Assembly: GCF_014648115.1 (NCBI RefSeq)
Contig: NZ_BMQM01000001.1
Span: 310,001-374,000, forward strand
DNA from: Deinococcus seoulensis
GTDB taxonomy: Bacteria > Deinococcota > Deinococci > Deinococcales > Deinococcaceae
DNA length: 64,000 nt
Reading direction: 5' to 3'
Part shown: in pieces, positions 46,607-59,803 of the stretch
How positions within the stretch are numbered: the first letter of the stretch is position 1
Layout of the letters: every line of letters begins with the position of its first letter
Translations under genes and position numbers: made by a program
Notes under the pieces: model-generated
Database searches by the model: none
What the model was told of the DNA's origin: nothing
The model's input: only the letters and a program-made list of their open reading frames with translations

Positions 46607-47494
46607 TCAGCGGACCTTGACTTCAGCGGGCACGCGCAGGTCGTCCGCGAGGTTCACGGTCGTGCGGGCAAACCGGTCCCGCAGGAACCGCCCGTGCGTC
46701 AGCAGTTCCTGCCCGCCCGACTGGAGGGCCGTGTTAAGCACGTCCTGCACGCCGTCCAGCAGGAGTTCGAGCTGCTCGACCAGCAGCGCGCGGCCGGTCT
46801 TGCCGTCCTGAAGCGGGGCGGTGTCGGCCAGGGTGCGCGGCAGTTTCAGGTACGCCTCGACGGCGTTCGGGGCGTACTCCTCGCGGACAGCGCGGGTCAG
46901 GTACTCGGCCTCGCTGCCCTGTTGCCCCTGGCCGCGCAACAGGTCCAGCGCCTCGCGCGTGCGGATGTTCAGGGCCGCCAGTTGCGCGCGCGCGTCGGCG
47001 GGCAGGCGGGCGTCCTGCACGTACCCGTTCAGGCGATCATCGGGCGCGCTCTTGAAGAGCGACACGCCCGGCACCTGCGACGGAAGCTCGGGGGGACGCG
47101 CAGCCTCCGCCTGCGGCGCCCGCTCCCGCTGCCCGAACCCGCCCGACACCGCCCACGCCAGCCCCATGAAGAACAGCGGGTAGATCAACCACCCGGCCCC
47201 CAGCGCCATGAACACCACGGCCGCCAGCAGGCCCGCCACCAGTCCCGGTTGCGCGGGCCGCCAGTTCCCGAACGCCCGCGACCCGAAGAAGCCCAGCAGC
47301 ATCCCGGCCGCCGGGTGAACCACCCACGCCGCGCCCAGCACCGCCAGCAGCGCAATGACCGCCGAGGCGCGCGCCACGCCCGCGAACGTCTTCCCTTCCG
47401 GCGAGAACACCGTCCGGGCGAAGAAGGCAATGGCGAACGCCGCCGCCACCTGCACCGTCCAGCCCAGCGGTCCCAGCAGGTCACCCAGGTCCAT
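46607..47494 (-). CDS. Membrane protein with a soluble C-terminal helical domain
   Basis: A 295-residue protein with four hydrophobic segments in the first 120 residues, a proline/acidic linker, and a C-terminal helical domain (about 145-295) containing repeated amphipathic patterns such as YLTRAVREEYAPNAVEAYLKLP. The tail resembles the XpaC/5-bromo-4-chloroindolyl-phosphate-hydrolysis group only loosely, so I do not assign it. ATG at 47494 has GGGAGG seven bases upstream. It lies 33 bases after the acetyltransferase stop on the same strand. Confidence 0.7.
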   Translation of the reverse strand: MDLGDLLGPLGWTVQVAAAFAIAFFARTVFSPEGKTFAGVARASAVIALLAVLGAAWVVHPAAGMLLGFFGSRAFGNWRPAQPGLVAGLLAAVVFMALGAGWLIYPLFFMGLAWAVSGGFGQRERAPQAEAARPPELPSQVPGVSLFKSAPDDRLNGYVQDARLPADARAQLAALNIRTREALDLLRGQGQQGSEAEYLTRAVREEYAPNAVEAYLKLPRTLADTAPLQDGKTGRALLVEQLELLLDGVQDVLNTALQSGGQELLTHGRFLRDRFARTTVNLADDLRVPAEVKVR

Positions 47495-47527
47495 CACGCG
47501 CGCCCTCCCATGACTTCCAGCATGCCT

Positions 47528-48067
47528 TCAGGGTACACCCGCACCCGCCTCCGCCAGCGGCAGTTGCAGGAACACCAGATCCAGCCAGCGCCCGAACTTG
47601 AACCCCACCTCACGGAAGTGCGCCACCTGCCGGAAGCCCAGTCCCCCATGAAACGCGAGACTCCCGGCGTTCCCGGCGTCCACCCCGCCGATCAGTGAGT
47701 GCAGCCCCCGCTCCCGCGCCTGCGCGATCAGCGCCAGCAGCAGCGCCCGGCCCAGCCCCTGCCCCCGGCAGTCCTCGCGGACGTACACGGAATGCTCGGC
47801 CGTGAACCGGTACCCCGGTTTCTCCCGGAACGGCCCGAACGTCGCCCAGCCCGTCACCACGCCGTCACGGTCCGTCACCAGGACCGGCCAGCCGCCCTGC
47901 ACCTTGTGATCGAACCACGCCAGCCTCGATTCCAGACTGACCGGCTCCAGGTCGTAACTGGCCGTCGTGTGCAGCACCGCGTGATTGTAGATCTCCAGAA
48001 TGGCCGGAACGTCTGCGCGGGTGGCAGGGCGGACAGTGGGCAGGCCAGGGGTGGGCAGGTCGGGCAT
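47528..48067 (-). CDS. GNAT acetyltransferase, phosphinothricin/methionine-sulfoximine type
   Basis: N-acetyltransferase of 179 residues. N-terminal RPATRADVPAILEIYNHAV and the acetyl-CoA loop SVYVREDCRGQGLGRALL match the Pat/Bar/MddA group, which acetylates methionine sulfone/sulfoximine and phosphinothricin. The C-terminal FHGGLGFRQVAHFREVGFKFGRW is also characteristic. ATG follows TAGGGT by six bases (leaderless). Its natural substrate is likely an oxidised methionine derivative. Confidence 0.88.
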   Translation of the reverse strand: MPDLPTPGLPTVRPATRADVPAILEIYNHAVLHTTASYDLEPVSLESRLAWFDHKVQGGWPVLVTDRDGVVTGWATFGPFREKPGYRFTAEHSVYVREDCRGQGLGRALLLALIAQARERGLHSLIGGVDAGNAGSLAFHGGLGFRQVAHFREVGFKFGRWLDLVFLQLPLAEAGAGVP

Positions 48068-48170
48068 GCACCGACCCTACCGCCCGCACGGACCGCCCGC
48101 CTAGGCCAGACGGCGCATCCCCGGCGCGACGACCGGCAGTCAGAATGCAGGTCGCTTCAGGAGGCCTGCC

Positions 48171-48929
48171 ATGTCCACTTCACCACCATCCGCTGCCGGG
48201 TGGGTCGTTCCCTTCTATGACCTTCAGGACCGCCTGATCGGCTGTTACTCCGCGCCGCTGCACCCGGCGCATGTCGAGGCGGCCCGGCGCCTGCGCGGGC
48301 AGTACCCGCAGGCGACCCGGCTGCTGGAACTCGGTGCCGGGGGCGGGCAGTTCGCCGTGAGTGCCGCCGCCGAGGGGTTCACGGTCACGGCGCTGGAACT
48401 CCGGGCGGCGGGCGCAGAGCACACGCTGCGACTGGCACGCGAGCACGGCGTGACCCTGAGTGCCGTGCAGGGGGATTTCTATACGGCCGATCCGGGCGGT
48501 CCCTTCGATCTGATCGTGTACTGGGACGGGTTCGGCGTCGGCAGCGACGACGACCAGCGCCGACTGCTGACCCGGATCTCCCGCTGGCTGGCCCCCCAGG
48601 GGCACGCGCTGCTGGACATCTACACCCCGTGGTACTGGGCCAGTCACGCCGGGTACACCCGCCACACCGACACCTACACGCAGGTGTACGGCTTTGACCA
48701 CGCGACCAGCCGCCTGACCGACACGTACCTGGAGACGGGCGGGCAGCAGCACACCCAGTCGCTGCGCTGCTACTCCCCCGACGACCTGCGCCGCCTGCTG
48801 GCAGGCACGGGGCTACGGCTGGCGCAGGCCGAGCCGGGCGGGATGTTCGACACCGGCACCGGAACGTGGCACCCGCAGGCGGACTGGGTGTCGTGCATGA
48901 CGTTTCAGGCAGTCCTCGTTCCAGAGTAG
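48171..48929 (+). CDS. SAM-dependent methyltransferase, class I
   Basis: A 252-residue methyltransferase with the SAM-binding LELGAGGGQFAV (motif I) and YWDGFGVGSDDDQRRLL near motif IV. The N terminus WVVPFYDLQDRLIGCYS precedes the core. AGGAGG lies about six bases before the ATG. Substrate (small molecule, lipid or protein) cannot be deduced. It converges with typA, separated by a strong hairpin and repeat family 2 copy 3. Confidence 0.8.
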   Translation: MSTSPPSAAGWVVPFYDLQDRLIGCYSAPLHPAHVEAARRLRGQYPQATRLLELGAGGGQFAVSAAAEGFTVTALELRAAGAEHTLRLAREHGVTLSAVQGDFYTADPGGPFDLIVYWDGFGVGSDDDQRRLLTRISRWLAPQGHALLDIYTPWYWASHAGYTRHTDTYTQVYGFDHATSRLTDTYLETGGQQHTQSLRCYSPDDLRRLLAGTGLRLAQAEPGGMFDTGTGTWHPQADWVSCMTFQAVLVPE

Positions 48930-48956
48930 ACCGGCGCATGCCGGATGAAAACAGGA

Positions 48957-48990
48957 ACCGCGCCCCCTCCCATTACGGAGGGGGCGCGGT
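48957..48990. terminator. 14-bp hairpin after the methyltransferase gene
   Basis: ACCGCGCCCCCTCC pairs perfectly with GGAGGGGGCGCGGT around a 6-base loop, 27 bases past the stop. Confidence 0.7.
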
Positions 48991-49010
48991 CTGCCGGTTA
49001 CCAGTCTTAT

Positions 49011-49142
49011 GCGGATTCCGTTTATTTCGTTAACAGATCGGAACACCACCGATCTGTTAACTCCATGTCCGGAACCCGCTTCGACTCCTACTCGCTCCGC
49101 TCGGATTGAACGGCTTTATAAGCCATTCAATCGGAGTCCGTC
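49011..49142. repeat. Structured intergenic repeat, family 2, copy 3 (covarying stems)
   Basis: Diverged copy in which stems are kept by compensatory changes. GTTAACAGATCGG (49029-49041) pairs with CCGATCTGTTAAC (49049-49061), 13 bp, replacing the CAATCCGG stem of copies 1 and 2; loop AACACCA versus AACTTCA. The right helix is GGCTT/AAGCC inside GATTGAA/TTCAATC. The element abuts the typA stop codon. Confidence 0.85.
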
Positions 49143-50924
<1,782 letters not shown>

Positions 50925-51146
50925 AACTGTCCGTCCTTTGTTCCGCCCGGCCACGCCGACCGGCCTGTTGCGGGCCTGGGCGCGAGGGGCGGCAGCGTCC
51001 TTGGGTGGCGCCTGTACCGCTGTGCTGGTGGTGCCCCGGACCACCTTGGTCCAGCCCTCCGGGTGGGAGGGTGCCTGGGGCAGTGCGTGGTGCCGTGCAT
51101 GGTAAAGCCCGCCGCACTCGGGAGTGGGCGGGACACCCAAAGCGGG

Positions 51147-51152
51147 ATTTTA
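51147..51152 (-). promoter_or_regulatory. Possible typA -10 box with long leader
   Basis: TAAAAT on the minus strand, about 220 bases before typA. If used, the 5' leader would be near 215 bases; the leader holds no obvious hairpin series. No convincing -35 element. Confidence 0.35.
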
Positions 51153-51197
51153 CCATAACTGGCGGGTGTGGTTCCCGTGTCAGGCGCGGGGGTCGGT

Positions 51198-52442
51198 TCA
51201 GGTCGGTCCGGTGGGGGGCGGCGGGGATTCCAGGGCGTCTTCGAGGTCCAGTTCGCCCTGCTCGACCTGCCGGGCGAGTTCGGCCTCGCGGGCCTCGGTG
51301 GCGCGGCGCTGGGCGGCCTCGCGCTGCTCTTCCTGCCGGTCAAGTTGCTCCTCGACCTTGCCGCTGATCAGGGCCATGGCGACCGCGTCGGGGATGTTCG
51401 GGGCGTCGCACAGGTAGAAGTGCTGGTACGCGGCCTTGATGACGATCAGGAACGGAACGGTCAGGAACGCGCCGACCAGTCCGAACGCCCCGCCGAACAG
51501 CAGGACGCCCACCGTGACCGACAGGGGGTGCAGGCCGCCGGCGCCGCCCACCAGGAACGGCGCGAGGACGGCGCCCTCGACCTGCTGGAAGACCAGCACG
51601 AAGATCAGGATCAGCAGGGCGCGGCTGGGGTCCTCGGCCAGCGCGAACAGGACGGGCGGCAGGGTCGCCACGATCGGGCCGATGGTGGGGATCAGTTCGC
51701 CCAGCGCGGCCAGGATGCCGAACACCAGCCAGTTCTTCACGCCCAGCGCCAGGAATCCCAGCGCGGTGACGGTCCCGGTGACGGCCATGATCAGCATGGT
51801 GGCGCGGCCCCACGCGCCCAGGTGCTTGAGGACCTGCGCGAGGGCGTGCGCGGCCTTCACGCGGTGCGCGGGCGGCACGGCGCCCAGGAACCCGTTGACG
51901 AGCGGCACGGGGTTCCCGAGGACGAACACGACCATGACCAGCGTGACGAGCGCCGTGAACAGGCCGCCCACGACCAGCGCGACCATGCTGGGCAGTTGCG
52001 TGGCGAGGCGTTCACCGATGCGCTGCACCTGTTCGCCCAGCTGTCCCACGGCGCCGTCCGGGACGACCCCGTCCACTTCGGGGTGCAGGTGCAGCCAGTC
52101 GTTCAGGCGGCGTTCGATCTGCCCGAGGTCCATGCCCGAGCCGCTGCTGAGACTGCTCAGCTGCGACACGACCGGCGGAATGGCCACGAAGCCCAGGCCG
52201 CCCAGGAAGGCGACGACCAGCAGGACGGTCAGCACCCCGGCGGCGGCGCGTGGCATGCGGCGTTCCAGGAAGCGGGCCAGTGGGTTCAGGGCGCTGGCGA
52301 GGACGATGGCGAGGGTGATGGCCATCAGGGACGGGGCGACCAGCGCGAAGAACTTCAGTGCCAGCAGCAGCCCGATGACCAGCAGCGCCACGGGCAGCAG
52401 GTTCACGATCTGCACGGTGGGCGGGGCGGGAGGGCCGGTCAC
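51198..52442 (-). CDS. AI-2E-family transporter
   Basis: A 414-residue membrane protein with about eight transmembrane segments and the family segments PLARFLERRMPRAAAGVLTVLLV, GELIPTIGPIVATLPPV and TVGVLLFGGAFGLVGAFLTVPFL. Members include sodium/proton antiporters and putative autoinducer-2 exporters; substrate is open here. GTG is the start. The C terminus is a charged, probably helical tail (RQEEQREAAQRRATEAREAE). Confidence 0.85.
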   Translation of the reverse strand: MTGPPAPPTVQIVNLLPVALLVIGLLLALKFFALVAPSLMAITLAIVLASALNPLARFLERRMPRAAAGVLTVLLVVAFLGGLGFVAIPPVVSQLSSLSSGSGMDLGQIERRLNDWLHLHPEVDGVVPDGAVGQLGEQVQRIGERLATQLPSMVALVVGGLFTALVTLVMVVFVLGNPVPLVNGFLGAVPPAHRVKAAHALAQVLKHLGAWGRATMLIMAVTGTVTALGFLALGVKNWLVFGILAALGELIPTIGPIVATLPPVLFALAEDPSRALLILIFVLVFQQVEGAVLAPFLVGGAGGLHPLSVTVGVLLFGGAFGLVGAFLTVPFLIVIKAAYQHFYLCDAPNIPDAVAMALISGKVEEQLDRQEEQREAAQRRATEAREAELARQVEQGELDLEDALESPPPPTGPT

Positions 52443-52603
52443 GCGGGACTGCCGTCCAGAGGCGGGAGGCGGAAAGCGCCGGGAAATGCTGAGCGTGGCA
52501 TGAGAGGATCAGTGTAAGAGTCGCTTCAATCCCCTGCCACCCGCCCCACCTTCGGCTGACCTTTAGGGCAGCGGATCAGGGCAGGCGAGACAGGACAGGT
52601 GGG

Positions 52604-53563
52604 TCAGGGCAGGTCGGTGCCCGCCCACCACCAGCCGCCCACGTCCAGGCGTCCGGCGCGCGTGGCGGCGCTCAGGGCACCCCGGTTGCGGCCGTGGATG
52701 GTGCCGCTCAGGACCTGCGCCGGGTCGGGCAGGTGGCGGGCGAGCAGGGTGCTCAGGGCCGCGCCGAGGCCGTGCCCGCGTGCGTGTGGGGTCAGCAGGA
52801 GCTCCTGCACGACCTGTGCGTTCAGGCCCAGTTGCGTGTATGCGAGGGTCCCGGCGTACCCGGCCCACTCGCCGTGCCAGTGGATACCGAACATGGTTCC
52901 GGCGTCGATGCACTCCTGAAGGTCCTCGGCGCTGAGCAGGCGGGCCTCGTGCGGGTGGTGGGGGTGGGCGGCGTCCACGGCGTCGTACGCGGCCTGCGCG
53001 TCGGCGTAGTGTGCGGTGGTCGTGGTGGGGATCAGGGTCAGCCCGTCGGGGACCGGGTGGCCGCGCAGGGTGTGGATGGGCGCGGCCAGCACACGCCGGT
53101 CGGGTTCGAGGTCCGCCCAGTCGGTCATGGGTGCGGCGCTCCAGAAGCGCAGGCGGGGCGGGTGGAACGCGGCGTACACGCGCGCCGCGTCCGCCAGGGC
53201 CGGAAGGTCGGCGCGCGTGACGGGGCGGCTGGTGACGCTGATGTCCACGAAGGGTTTCGTGACGTCCAGTCCCTCGAAGCGGATGCTGAGCATGGCGTGC
53301 AGGTCGGCGCTCACCGCCGCCCAGCGGTTCAGGTAGGCGGGCGCGGCGGGTCCGGCGTTCAGGAATTCGGCCCGCTGCGCGGCGAGGTCGAGGTCGGTGG
53401 CGAGTTGCAGGTCGAACTCGTGCTCATCGGCCAGGGTGCCGAGGCGGGTGGCCGGGTCGGTCCAGTCGTGCGTGGCCGGGTGCTGCGCGGCGAGGGTGAA
53501 GGCGGCCAGTTCGGCGGCCGTGGGCAGGTCGGTGGTGCCGGGCAGAGGGTCGGTGGTCGTCAC
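52604..53563 (-). CDS. GNAT-family acetyltransferase, two-domain
   Basis: A 319-residue protein with a C-terminal GNAT domain whose acetyl-CoA loop is LTPHARGHGLGAALST, and a second, degenerate GNAT-like half before it. I take GTG at 53563, eight bases after TACCGT, rather than an ATG at 53584 which lies within that box. Substrate unknown. Convergent ends are not close; the 160 bases before the AI-2E gene show nothing. Confidence 0.75.
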   Translation of the reverse strand: MTTTDPLPGTTDLPTAAELAAFTLAAQHPATHDWTDPATRLGTLADEHEFDLQLATDLDLAAQRAEFLNAGPAAPAYLNRWAAVSADLHAMLSIRFEGLDVTKPFVDISVTSRPVTRADLPALADAARVYAAFHPPRLRFWSAAPMTDWADLEPDRRVLAAPIHTLRGHPVPDGLTLIPTTTTAHYADAQAAYDAVDAAHPHHPHEARLLSAEDLQECIDAGTMFGIHWHGEWAGYAGTLAYTQLGLNAQVVQELLLTPHARGHGLGAALSTLLARHLPDPAQVLSGTIHGRNRGALSAATRAGRLDVGGWWWAGTDLP

Positions 53564-53697
53564 TGCCGGACACGGTAGCGCCATGCAGTTCGGCCGGTTG
53601 CCGCACCCGGGGTCCGGGGAGCGGGCGCCCTGCTATCCTGGCAGGAACCTAACGAGCGTTTGTTCCACCCTCTCCCCCGCCCCCCGGAGGTCCCCCC

Positions 53698-55344
<1,647 letters not shown>

Positions 55345-55346
55345 AG

Positions 55347-55392
55347 CGGACTCCGATTGAACGGGCTGCAAAGGTCATTCAATCGGAGTCCG
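55347..55392. repeat. Short form of repeat family 2 (perfect 15-bp hairpin)
   Basis: CGGACTCCGATTGAA pairs perfectly with TTCAATCGGAGTCCG around a 16-base loop. Right half equals the right end of family 2; the left arm is its inverted copy. It starts two bases after the mutase stop and ends two bases before the stop of the convergent gene, so it likely also ends transcription. Confidence 0.8.
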
Positions 55393-55394
55393 TA

Positions 55395-57203
55395 TCAGTC
55401 GGCCAGGGGGAACACCGTGACGCTCTCCAGGCGGTCGAGGCGGCCCGCGCCGAGCGTGAGGGACCGGCTGTCGGCAGCCCAGGCGATGAAGCTGGGCGGG
55501 TCGGCCAGGACGGGCGTGCGGGCGTCTACCCGGCCGGTCGCGGCGTTCACGAGGTCCACGCGCCAGCCCCGCTCGTCACGGGCAGGCACGGCCAGCAGGG
55601 CGCTGTCCGGACTGAACCGGGCGGAACTGACGGTCCGGGCGGGCGGGGCGGCGCTGACCGTCGCGTAGGGCACGCGGTTGCCCGGCTGGTACAGGTCGGT
55701 GGTGCCGTCCGGGGCGGTGAACGCCAGGACGCCCCTGCCGCTGATCTGCACGTCGGCGGCGCGGCGGCCGGGCGCCACGGGCAGCGCGAACCGTTTCCCG
55801 CTGTCCAGCAGGGCCACGAACCCGTCGCCACGGGCGGGCAGGACGAACGCGCGGGTGGCGTCGGGCGACAGGGTCACGCGGGCCGCGCCGAGCAGGCCGG
55901 GCGCAGCGAGGGTCGCGGTGACCTTCCCGGTCTTCTGCGAGACGACACTCAGGCGGTCGTCGTTCCAGACGGCGGCCACGTTCCCCCAGTGGTTCACGCT
56001 GAGCTGCGTGGCGGTACCGGCCGGAGCGACCGTGCGGACCTTCCCGCCGTCCAGCTGGCGCAGACTCAGGCCGCCGCTACCGTCGGCGGCGAGCAGCCAG
56101 GTGGCGCGGTTCATGGTCTGCACGGCCCACACCTGCGGCGCGATGACCTGACCGTTCACGCTGAGGGCGCCGCCCAGCAGGGACGCGGCGCGGCCGGTGG
56201 CGGGGTCCGTCCCGCCGCCCGTCACGCGCGCCGGCAAAGAGATGCGCCGCGCGGCGGGCTGGTCGGCCGTGCCGACGCTCAGGCCGCCGGCCGTCACGCT
56301 CAGGAGCTGGCCGTCGGCGGTGACCTGGGTGGGCTGCACGGGACCGCCGGGCACGGTCAGGGTCTTCTCGCGGCGGCCCGTGAGCAGGTCGCGGCGTTGC
56401 AGTTCGCCGCTGCCGGGCGCGCCTTCCAGGGTCAGGACGGTGCCGTCACGCAGCGGAACGCCCGCGACCTGCCCCGCGTCACGCGCGACGACCGTGCTGG
56501 GGTAGTTCTCGCGCAGCGCGATCAGTTGCGTGCCCGCCTGCACGGCGGCGCTGCGGCCGTCCGCGCTGAACCCCACGGTCCCGACGGGGCAGGTGTCGTC
56601 GCAGACGTGCCCGGACAGGACGGCGGCCGTGCGGGCGTCCAGCAGTTGCACGCGGCGGTCACGGCCCACCACGGCGTGCGTACCGTCGGCCGAGGTGGTC
56701 AGGAACGTGACGCCCTGGGTGCCCAGCGGGCGGCGCGTGCCGCTGGGCAGGTCGAGTTGCTCGGTGCCGCGTGCACTGCCGATCAGGACGCTGCGCGGCC
56801 CGTTGAAGCCCGCCCCGGCCAGCTGCGGGACGCTGAGTTGCGTGGTCCGCGCGCCGTCCGCGAGTCGCCACACGCTGACGACCCCCGCGCTGCCTTCTTC
56901 CCCACTGCCGCCTGCCTGCGTGGTCGTGAGGGCCAGCGTGCCGTCCGGGCTGACGCTCAGGCCCGCGCAGTCCGCGCCGGTCGGGACGCTCCGCAGCGCC
57001 GCGCCCGCACCGTCCAGGACACTCAGACGCGCGCCCAGGCAGACGACCACGCCGCCGCCCGGCAGCAGGCGCGCGCCACTCACGTTCACCGGGCCGGTCA
57101 GGAATACACCCTGCGGTGAGGCGAGGCTCAGCCCGGCGGCCGGCGCGGCCAGCGGGGACAGCAGGACGGACAGCACGGCAACGGCGCGGATGGGGGCGTT
57201 CAC
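55395..57203 (-). CDS. Secreted beta-propeller (WD40-like) protein
   Basis: A 602-residue protein with a signal peptide (NAPIRAVAVLSVLLSPLAAPAAG) and repeated beta-strand blades of the kind GVSVWRLADGAR, LSVSPDGTLALTT and ARVTLSPDATRAFVLPA, consistent with one or two WD40/YVTN-type propellers. No catalytic motif is visible; a scaffold or binding role outside the membrane is plausible. GTG at 57203 follows TAGACT by seven bases (leaderless), so the longer upstream extension is rejected. Confidence 0.78.
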   Translation of the reverse strand: MNAPIRAVAVLSVLLSPLAAPAAGLSLASPQGVFLTGPVNVSGARLLPGGGVVVCLGARLSVLDGAGAALRSVPTGADCAGLSVSPDGTLALTTTQAGGSGEEGSAGVVSVWRLADGARTTQLSVPQLAGAGFNGPRSVLIGSARGTEQLDLPSGTRRPLGTQGVTFLTTSADGTHAVVGRDRRVQLLDARTAAVLSGHVCDDTCPVGTVGFSADGRSAAVQAGTQLIALRENYPSTVVARDAGQVAGVPLRDGTVLTLEGAPGSGELQRRDLLTGRREKTLTVPGGPVQPTQVTADGQLLSVTAGGLSVGTADQPAARRISLPARVTGGGTDPATGRAASLLGGALSVNGQVIAPQVWAVQTMNRATWLLAADGSGGLSLRQLDGGKVRTVAPAGTATQLSVNHWGNVAAVWNDDRLSVVSQKTGKVTATLAAPGLLGAARVTLSPDATRAFVLPARGDGFVALLDSGKRFALPVAPGRRAADVQISGRGVLAFTAPDGTTDLYQPGNRVPYATVSAAPPARTVSSARFSPDSALLAVPARDERGWRVDLVNAATGRVDARTPVLADPPSFIAWAADSRSLTLGAGRLDRLESVTVFPLAD

Positions 57204-57366
57204 GCCGGGAAGTCTAGAGCATGCCTGCGCACCCTGAGCAGCCCCGAACTGGAGCAGCCCCGAACTGAGCGGCTCCACCCTGAGCAAAGAGGTCGGGCGG
57301 CCACCTGCGTGTGGCAGGGGCCGCCCGGTATCCATGTGCGGGGTGTGTGGTGCGGGCAGGGTCAGG

Positions 57367-58608
57367 TCAGAAAGTGTATCCCTTGGGGACCACGACCACG
57401 CCGTTGTCGGTGACGGTGAAGCCGCGCGCGCGGTCTTCCTCGGGGTCCAGGCCGATCTTCGTGCCGGGCGGAATGATCACGTTCTTGTCCACGATGCACT
57501 TGCGCAGGTGCGCGTGGCGGCCCACCTCGACATCGTCGAACAGGACGCAGCTTTCCACCAGCGAGTACGAGTGGGTGCGCACGCCGCGCGCCAGGATCGA
57601 GTCGCGGACCGTGCCGCCGCTGATGATCGCGCCCCCGGCCATGATGGTGTTGAATGCCTGACCCTTGCGGCCGTCGCTCTCGTGCACGAACTTGGCAGGC
57701 GGCGAGAACTCGCTGCTGGTGCGCAGCGTCCACTCCGGGTTGTAGATGTCGAATTCCGGGTTGATGCTCACGAGGTCCATGTTCGCCTCGTAGTAGGCGT
57801 CCAGGGTGCCCACGTCGCGCCAGTAGGTGTTCGGGCCGTTCTGGCCGGGAATGGGGTTGCGGTGGAAGTCGTACGCCATGACGTTGTACCCGTCGCTCAG
57901 GGCGCGCGGGATGACGTTCCCGCCGAAGTCGAAGCCGCTCTCGCCGCTGCCCATGTTCGTTTCGAGCAGTTCTTCCAGCGCGCGGCGCGAGAAGATGTAG
58001 TTACCCATGCTGGTCAGGCTGGTGCCGGGCTGGCCGGGAATGCTGGGCGGGTCCTTGGGTTTCTCCAGGAAGTCCGTGACGCGCCAGTTCGGGTCGATGT
58101 GCATGATCCCGAACTGGTGCGCCTGCTCCTGCGGCATGGGGTACGCGGCGATCGTGACGTCCGCGCGGGTCTCGATGTGCCGCTGGAGCATGTGCTCGAC
58201 GTTCATCTTGTAGATGTGGTCGCCGCTGAAGATCGCGACGTAATCCGCGTCGTAGTTGTCGATCAGGTGCATGTTCTGGTACACGGCGTCGGCAGTGCCG
58301 CGGTACCAGACCGGCCCGAGTTCCTCGATGCGGTACATCTGCGCGGGCACCAGCGTGATGAAGTAATCGCTGAGGAACGTCCCGAACCGCCAGCCGCGCT
58401 GGATGTGCTCCGTAAGGCTCTGCGCCTTGTACTGCGTGAGGACGTACACGGAGAACACGCCGGAGTTGATGAAGTTGTTGATGGCGAAATCGATGATGCG
58501 GTACTTGCTGCCGAAGGGAACGGCGGGTTTGCTGCGCTTCTGAGTCAGCGGCGCGAGTCGGGAACCCTGCCCGCCCGCGAGAATCATGCCGAGAACACGT
58601 GGTTTCAT
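57367..58608 (-). CDS. glgC: Glucose-1-phosphate adenylyltransferase
   Basis: Makes ADP-glucose for glycogen synthesis. The 413-residue protein has the N-terminal nucleotidyltransferase signature [14 protein letters not shown], the substrate segment [24 protein letters not shown] and the FSGDHIYKM motif, then a left-handed beta-helix C-terminal domain that usually carries allosteric sites. GGAGGGGGT lies about six bases before the ATG. No other glycogen gene is adjacent. Confidence 0.95.
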   Translation of the reverse strand: MKPRVLGMILAGGQGSRLAPLTQKRSKPAVPFGSKYRIIDFAINNFINSGVFSVYVLTQYKAQSLTEHIQRGWRFGTFLSDYFITLVPAQMYRIEELGPVWYRGTADAVYQNMHLIDNYDADYVAIFSGDHIYKMNVEHMLQRHIETRADVTIAAYPMPQEQAHQFGIMHIDPNWRVTDFLEKPKDPPSIPGQPGTSLTSMGNYIFSRRALEELLETNMGSGESGFDFGGNVIPRALSDGYNVMAYDFHRNPIPGQNGPNTYWRDVGTLDAYYEANMDLVSINPEFDIYNPEWTLRTSSEFSPPAKFVHESDGRKGQAFNTIMAGGAIISGGTVRDSILARGVRTHSYSLVESCVLFDDVEVGRHAHLRKCIVDKNVIIPPGTKIGLDPEEDRARGFTVTDNGVVVVPKGYTF

Positions 58609-58817
58609 GCGATACCCCCTCCAGAGAACCGGTGGCCAGACAGGTGAACAGGTCGGGCACGCGGAAAGGCGGCGTGCCGGACAACTGGAACGCGCTGGAA
58701 CCGTGTGCTGTGCCGTTACTGTACCGCCAAAGCTGCCGGGATCACGCTCACCGTCTGTTCAAGCATGCGCGGCGCACGCGCACGTGAGCTGCGTCCACCT
58801 GACCGGCAGGGCACACC

Positions 58818-59717
58818 CTAGTCGGCCAGGACGCCCCTGAGGTGCCGCGCCGCTTCATCCGGGCTTAATGCAGGGGCGCGCAGTTGCGTGCGCGTGAACG
58901 TCAACTGCCTTTTCGCGTACTGCCGGGTCGCCAGCGTCACCTGCGCGGCCGCCGCTTCCGTGCTCAGGTGACCGCGCGCCACCGCCAGCGCCTCCCGGTA
59001 CCCGAGGGCCTGCCAGACGGTCGGGCGCGGCGTGGATTCAGGGTCCACCTGCGCGGCCAGCCACGCCGCCTCCCGCGCCCAGCCCCGACCGAACATCTCC
59101 AGCACCCGCGCGTGCATGCGCGCCTCCAGCTCAGCAGGCGGGCGCGTGAAGGCCGTCACGTCGTACTGAAAGCGCGGCTGGCGCCGACCGAACTCACCAG
59201 GGAACCGCCCCGTACTCCGGTGGATTTCCAGGGCGCGCACCACCCGCCTCGGGTTGCGTTCCAGCCGCGCCGCCTCCGCCGGGTTCAGGGCCTGCACGTC
59301 GGCCAGCAGGGCGTCCAGGCCCCGCGCGGCCAGTTCCTCCTCGACCTGCGCCCGCACGGCCGGATCGCCGGGCGGCGTGAGCGGCAACCCGCGTGTCAGG
59401 GCCGCGAGGTAAAAGCCTGTACCGCCCACCACCAGCGGCGTCCGCCCACGCGCAAGCACCCCCGCGATGGCGTCCTCGGCCAGCGTCACGAACTGCGCCA
59501 CGTCGAACGACCCGGTCACGTCCACCACGTCCAGCAGGTGGTGCGGGGCAACCGCCCGCTCCTGCGGGGACGGTTTCGCCGTGCCGATATCCAACCCCCG
59601 GTACACCGTGAACGCATCCGCCGAGACGATCTCCAGCGGGAACTCAAGCGCCAGCGCCAGCGCCAACGCGGACTTCCCGGCGGCAGTGGGCGCAGTCAGA
59701 ACCGGAACGAAAGACAC
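58818..59717 (-). CDS. miaA: tRNA dimethylallyltransferase
   Basis: Adds a dimethylallyl group to A37 of tRNAs reading UNN codons. The 299-residue protein has the P-loop TAPTAAGKSALALALA, the DAFTVYRGLDIGTAKPSPQE segment, HHLLDVVD and VGGTGFYLAAL. GTG at 59717 lies seven bases after TAGCAT (leaderless); the ATG frame upstream adds 17 residues without support. Divergent from the Hsp20 gene. Confidence 0.94.
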   Translation of the reverse strand: MSFVPVLTAPTAAGKSALALALALEFPLEIVSADAFTVYRGLDIGTAKPSPQERAVAPHHLLDVVDVTGSFDVAQFVTLAEDAIAGVLARGRTPLVVGGTGFYLAALTRGLPLTPPGDPAVRAQVEEELAARGLDALLADVQALNPAEAARLERNPRRVVRALEIHRSTGRFPGEFGRRQPRFQYDVTAFTRPPAELEARMHARVLEMFGRGWAREAAWLAAQVDPESTPRPTVWQALGYREALAVARGHLSTEAAAAQVTLATRQYAKRQLTFTRTQLRAPALSPDEAARHLRGVLAD

Positions 59718-59803
59718 GACCGGGATGCTACCAGACCCGCCCCACGCGCCGGACCGGAGCAGCCGCACAGACCACCCGCGCGGGCGGATGCTACCGTAAG
59801 GGC

